Of a stretch of DNA of 9,339 nt, positions 6,057 to 9,339 are shown in pieces. The number at the start of each line of letters is the position of its first letter. The first letter of the stretch is position 1. The stretch comes from an uncultured Bacteroidales bacterium. Lineage in GTDB: Bacteria > Bacteroidota > Bacteroidia > Bacteroidales > Muribaculaceae. The position numbers and the translations under genes are program-made. The stretch is taken from positions 1 through 9,339 of the forward strand of contig USHH01000077.1 in assembly GCA_900554345.1 (NCBI GenBank), read 5' to 3'. The notes beneath the pieces are model-generated. The model was not told the DNA's origin and searched no databases. It saw only the letters and a list, made by a program, of their open reading frames with translations.

Positions 6057-8294
6057 ATGAAAACAGACAACAACGCAGGAGCTCCGCGGCGCATGCGCAA
6101 GCGCGAGCTCATCGACAAGATAATGGAATTCCTGCAGAAAGAACGCAGGCAGGCATTCAACTACAAGCAGATCGCTTTCGGCGTGGGTGCCACCCATGCC
6201 GCCAACCGCCTTGACATAATCAATATCCTCGAGGAGCTCGCCGCCGCCGACGAGATCGTGGAGGTGAGCCTCGGCAAGTATAAAGTGAAAGTGAACCGCG
6301 GCACCGAGAACACCGGCATCTTCAGCCGGCGCTCCAACGGCCGCAACGCCGTGATTGTCGACGACCAGGAGATCCTCGTGGCCGAGCGCAACTCCATGCA
6401 TGCCCTCAACGGCGACAAGGTGAGGGTGGAGATCTCGGCCGTGCGCAAGGGGCAGGAGCCCGAGGCAAAGGTCATCGAGATCCTCGAGCCGAAAGACCAG
6501 GTCTTCATCGGCACCCTGAAGGTCGACCGCAACTACGCGGCCCTCGTCACAGACTCCAAGTTTCTCGCCGCCGACATCATCATACCGCGCAACAAGCTGC
6601 GCGGCGGCAAGACCGGCGACAAGGCCATAGCGCGCATCACCCTCTGGCCCGACGAGGAGATGAATCCACGCGGCGAGGTGGTGGATATCCTCGGAAAGAA
6701 AGGGGAGAACAACGCCGAGATGCATGCCATCCTCGCCGAATACGGCCTTCCCTATAAATATCCGGAGAACGTGACCAAAGCCGCCGAGAAGATCTCGGAG
6801 GGCATCACTCCCGAGGAGGTGGCCCGGCGGGAGGATTTCCGCGGAGTCACCACCTTCACCATCGACCCGCGCGACGCCAAGGACTTCGACGACGCCCTCT
6901 CCATCCGCCAGCTCGCCAACGGCAACTGGGAGGTGGGCGTGCATATCGCCGACGTGACACATTACGTCACCCCCGGCAGCATCATCGACAAGGAGGGACA
7001 GCAGCGCGCCACCAGCGTCTATCTCGTCGACCGCACCATCCCCATGCTTCCCGAGCGCCTCTCCAACGGCATCTGCTCGCTGCGTCCCGACGAGGAGAAG
7101 CTCACATTCTCCGCCATCTTCGAGCTCGACTCGAAGGCCAACGTCGTCAACCACCGCATCGGCCGCACCGTGATCAGGTCTGACCGCCGCTTCACCTACG
7201 AGGAGGCCCAGCAGATCATAGAGACCGGCGAGGGCGACTTCGTGAAGGAGGTGCAGACCCTCGACGCCCTCGCCAAGGAGCTCCGCCGCCGCCGCTACGA
7301 CGCCGGCACCCTCGAGTTCGACCGCGCCGAGGTCCGCTTCGAGATCGACGCCACAGGCCATCCCATCGCCGTCTACTTCAAGGAGTCGAAAGACGCCCAC
7401 AAGCTCGTGGAGGAGTTCATGCTTCTCGCCAACCTCACAGTGGCCGAGGCCATCGGCAAGGTGAAGGAGGGCAGGAAGCCGAAGCCTTTCGTCTATCGTG
7501 TCCACGACAATCCCGACCCCGAGAAGATCAGCAATTTCTCGCAGATAGCCTCCCGCTTCGGCTATAAGGTCAACGCCGACGGCCGTGCCCGCGAGGTCAA
7601 CAAGAGCCTCAACCGCATGCTGCGCGACGTGAAGGGAAAAGGGGAGGAGAACATGCTCTCCATGCTCGCCATCCGGAGCATGGCCAAGGCCGTCTACACC
7701 ACCGACAACATAGGCCACTACGGCCTCGCCCTCGACTACTACACCCACTTCACATCGCCCATACGCCGCTATCCCGACATGATGGTGCACCGCCTGCTGG
7801 CGCGTTATGCCGACGGCGGCCGGAGCGTCGACAAGCAGAAGCTCGAAGACCAGTGCCGCCACTGCTCGGAGATGGAACAGCTCGCCGCCAACGCCGAGCG
7901 CTCATCCATACGCTATAAGCAGGTGGAATTCATGCGCGACCGTCTCGGCCAGATCTACGACGGCGTCATCTCCGGAGTCACCGAATGGGGATTCTACGTC
8001 GAGCTCAACGAGAACGGCTGCGAGGGGCTCGTGCCCGTGCGCGACCTCGCCGACGACTATTATGAGTTTGACGAGAAGAACTACCGCCTGATAGGGCGCA
8101 ACAGCCATCGCACCTACACCCTCGGCGACGAGGTGAAAGTGCAGGTGGCGCGCGCCGACCTTGAGCGCAAGCAGCTCGATTTCGCCCTGATCAGCGACGA
8201 GGGCAACCCCAACAAGCCCCTCCCGCAGAAGAAGCAGGGCGCCCGCAACCGCCCCTCGCGCGACGGCCGCAAGCGCCGCTCGCGCAAGAACTGA
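6057..8294 (+). CDS. rnr: Ribonuclease R, 3'-to-5' exoribonuclease
   Basis: RNase R is a processive hydrolytic 3'-5' exoribonuclease that degrades structured RNA and takes part in rRNA and mRNA quality control. The 745 residues suit the Bacteroidota form, shorter than the E. coli protein (813). Domains in order: an N-terminal winged-helix-like domain (about 12-80), two cold-shock OB folds (about 84-145 and 148-212), the RNB catalytic domain (about 262-590), an S1 RNA-binding domain (about 632-713, with YDGVISGVTEWGFYVEL), and a Lys/Arg-rich tail (725-744). The catalytic aspartates sit in IDPRDAKDFDDA: D270, D276, D278 and D279. HFTSPIRRYPDMMVHR (564-579) is the second RNB signature. All key residues are present, so it should be active. 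The ATG at 6057 follows an A-rich leader. It is on the same strand as uvrC, but the 137-bp gap leaves it uncertain whether they share a transcript. Confidence 0.97.
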   Translation: MKTDNNAGAPRRMRKRELIDKIMEFLQKERRQAFNYKQIAFGVGATHAANRLDIINILEELAAADEIVEVSLGKYKVKVNRGTENTGIFSRRSNGRNAVIVDDQEILVAERNSMHALNGDKVRVEISAVRKGQEPEAKVIEILEPKDQVFIGTLKVDRNYAALVTDSKFLAADIIIPRNKLRGGKTGDKAIARITLWPDEEMNPRGEVVDILGKKGENNAEMHAILAEYGLPYKYPENVTKAAEKISEGITPEEVARREDFRGVTTFTIDPRDAKDFDDALSIRQLANGNWEVGVHIADVTHYVTPGSIIDKEGQQRATSVYLVDRTIPMLPERLSNGICSLRPDEEKLTFSAIFELDSKANVVNHRIGRTVIRSDRRFTYEEAQQIIETGEGDFVKEVQTLDALAKELRRRRYDAGTLEFDRAEVRFEIDATGHPIAVYFKESKDAHKLVEEFMLLANLTVAEAIGKVKEGRKPKPFVYRVHDNPDPEKISNFSQIASRFGYKVNADGRAREVNKSLNRMLRDVKGKGEENMLSMLAIRSMAKAVYTTDNIGHYGLALDYYTHFTSPIRRYPDMMVHRLLARYADGGRSVDKQKLEDQCRHCSEMEQLAANAERSSIRYKQVEFMRDRLGQIYDGVISGVTEWGFYVELNENGCEGLVPVRDLADDYYEFDEKNYRLIGRNSHRTYTLGDEVKVQVARADLERKQLDFALISDEGNPNKPLPQKKQGARNRPSRDGRKRRSRKN

Positions 8295-8332
8295 ATGTTG
8301 AATATCCAATAATACATATTGCCGATCCGATC

Positions 8333-9339
8333 ATGAAGCAGTTGATTATCGCCATGGGCGCCACGATGGCCGCCCTGCCGATTCAGGCGGCTGCCCCTTC
8401 CCGGGCAGACGCCGCCCCCGGCGTGATAGTGGCCACCGACGCCTACCGCTGGGAAAACGACACCATATTCCAGGATGAGTTCAAGGCCTGGGCCGTCTCC
8501 CCCGAGGAGATTGTCTCCGACTACAAGGGGCGCCCCGGATATTTCATGCCTGTGGAGCAGCGCTGGCGCCGGAAAAACGACCTCTCCTCCTATCCCCGTC
8601 TCGACGACGGCAACCGTCTCCTCCAGGCCATCTACAACATGGGTCTCGACGAGATGGTCAACGCCGTGGAGCCCGACACCACTCTGCGCACCGGCAAGGA
8701 GTGGGCCGGCGTCTGGACACGCGACGTGAGCTATTCCATAATCCTCTCCATGGCCTGTCTCCAGCCCGAGGCATCCATGATATCCCTGCTCAGAAAGGTC
8801 AACAAGGAGGGACAGATCATCCAGGACACGGGTTCAGGTGGCGCATGGCCCATCAGCACCGACCGCATGATATGGACCCTCGCCGCCTACGAGATCTATA
8901 AGGTCACCGGCTCGCGCGAGTGGCTCGAGAAGGTGTATCCCGTCGTGATGCGCTCCTTGCTTAAAGACAGCCACACCATCATGAGCCGGCGCGGCCTCGT
9001 GAAGGGGGAGACCTCCTTCATCGACTGGCGCGAGCAGAGCTATCCGCGCTGGATGCAGACCGCCGACATATCGCAGAGCGAGGCCATGGGCACCAACGTG
9101 CTTTACGCCGCCGCCCTCAAGGCTTGCGCACAGATGGCCGACATTCTCGGTCAACGGAAAGAGGCCGCAAAGCTTAACGCCAGTTATGACGCCCTTGTCA
9201 ACGCCATCAACAAGACTTTCTGGCTGGACGACAAAGGCTACTACGGAATGTACACTTACGGACGCGGCAACAAGATAGTGAATCCACGCGCCGAGACCCT
9301 GGGCGAGGCTCTGGCGATACTCTACGACATCGCACCCGA
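8333..9339 (+). CDS. Exported (alpha/alpha)6-barrel glycoside-hydrolase-like protein, N-terminal part (runs off the right edge)
   Basis: From the ATG at 8333 there are 335 complete codons without a stop to the window edge. The N-terminus has a signal-peptide shape: a lysine at 2, a hydrophobic stretch at about 4-16, and a likely cleavage after IQA (residue 19), so the protein is probably periplasmic or secreted. The rest resembles six-hairpin glycosidases (glycogen-debranching/MGH1-like, GH63- or rhamnosidase-type barrels): WAGVWTRDVSYSIILSMA (124-141), GSGGAWPISTDRMIWTLAAY (167-186), FIDWREQSY (229-237), SQSEAMGTNVLYAAAL (247-262), and a tyrosine-rich KGYYGMYTYG (301-310). Alternating helical segments fit an alpha/alpha toroid. 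W128-T-R-D131 and D231-W-R-E are candidate active-site regions by analogy only. I cannot fix the CAZy family or substrate. The gene starts 38 bases after rnr; there is no adjacent SusC/SusD pair in the window. Confidence 0.8.
   Translation, partial: MKQLIIAMGATMAALPIQAAAPSRADAAPGVIVATDAYRWENDTIFQDEFKAWAVSPEEIVSDYKGRPGYFMPVEQRWRRKNDLSSYPRLDDGNRLLQAIYNMGLDEMVNAVEPDTTLRTGKEWAGVWTRDVSYSIILSMACLQPEASMISLLRKVNKEGQIIQDTGSGGAWPISTDRMIWTLAAYEIYKVTGSREWLEKVYPVVMRSLLKDSHTIMSRRGLVKGETSFIDWREQSYPRWMQTADISQSEAMGTNVLYAAALKACAQMADILGQRKEAAKLNASYDALVNAINKTFWLDDKGYYGMYTYGRGNKIVNPRAETLGEALAILYDIAP

Noticed and set aside
5907..7862. A 651-codon open frame antisense to rnr
   Set aside because: It lies opposite a certain gene and its His-, Val-, Leu-, Gly- and Ala-rich product is what the complement of GC-rich third-position codons gives. 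No domain is recognisable.
1..9339. CRISPR arrays, tRNA or rRNA genes, insertion sequences, phage or toxin-antitoxin genes
   Set aside because: Searching by eye on both strands, I saw no spaced direct repeats, no cloverleaf with a TTCGA-type arm in the gaps, no transposase motifs, and no small paired genes.

Overview
The window looks like chromosomal DNA from a Bacteroidota bacterium, most likely Bacteroidales and perhaps the Muribaculaceae. This rests on the protein sequences (YbeY, UvrC and APRT read like Bacteroidales versions), on start codons with no AGGAGG-type Shine-Dalgarno sequence in front of any gene, on promoter-like TAnnTTTG (-7) boxes, and on GC-rich coding DNA with much more AT-rich gaps. 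The family placement is an inference; no 16S or other taxonomic marker is present.

Layout. At the left edge (1-659, minus strand) is the N-terminal half of a MATE-family multidrug/cation antiporter. A 305-bp divergent intergenic region follows (660-964). All remaining genes lie on the plus strand: ybeY (965-1384, rRNA maturation endoribonuclease), mnmG/gidA (1399-3303, tRNA wobble-uridine modification), a 132-bp gap with a perfect parS-like palindrome (3376-3395), apt (3436-3960, adenine phosphoribosyltransferase), uvrC (3970-5919, nucleotide excision repair), a 137-bp gap, rnr (6057-8294, RNase R), and the first 335 codons of a secreted glycoside-hydrolase-like protein (8333 to the right edge).

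How the genes relate. ybeY-mnmG (14-bp gap) and apt-uvrC (9-bp gap) are spaced like operon pairs. ybeY, mnmG and rnr all act on RNA quality or translation, apt recycles adenine, and uvrC repairs DNA. This is a housekeeping block rather than an accessory island. I see no insertion sequence, phage gene, CRISPR array, tRNA, rRNA or defence system.

Most interesting points: the parS-like palindrome directly downstream of mnmG, which would suggest an origin-proximal position if ParB binds it; an approximately 57-residue hydrophilic N-terminal extension on UvrC with no alternative start codon; the YbeY metal-site motif in which the third histidine is an aspartate; and a -7 promoter box almost touching the MATE start codon, implying a very short or absent 5' leader. 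I found no convincing previously undescribed multi-gene system.
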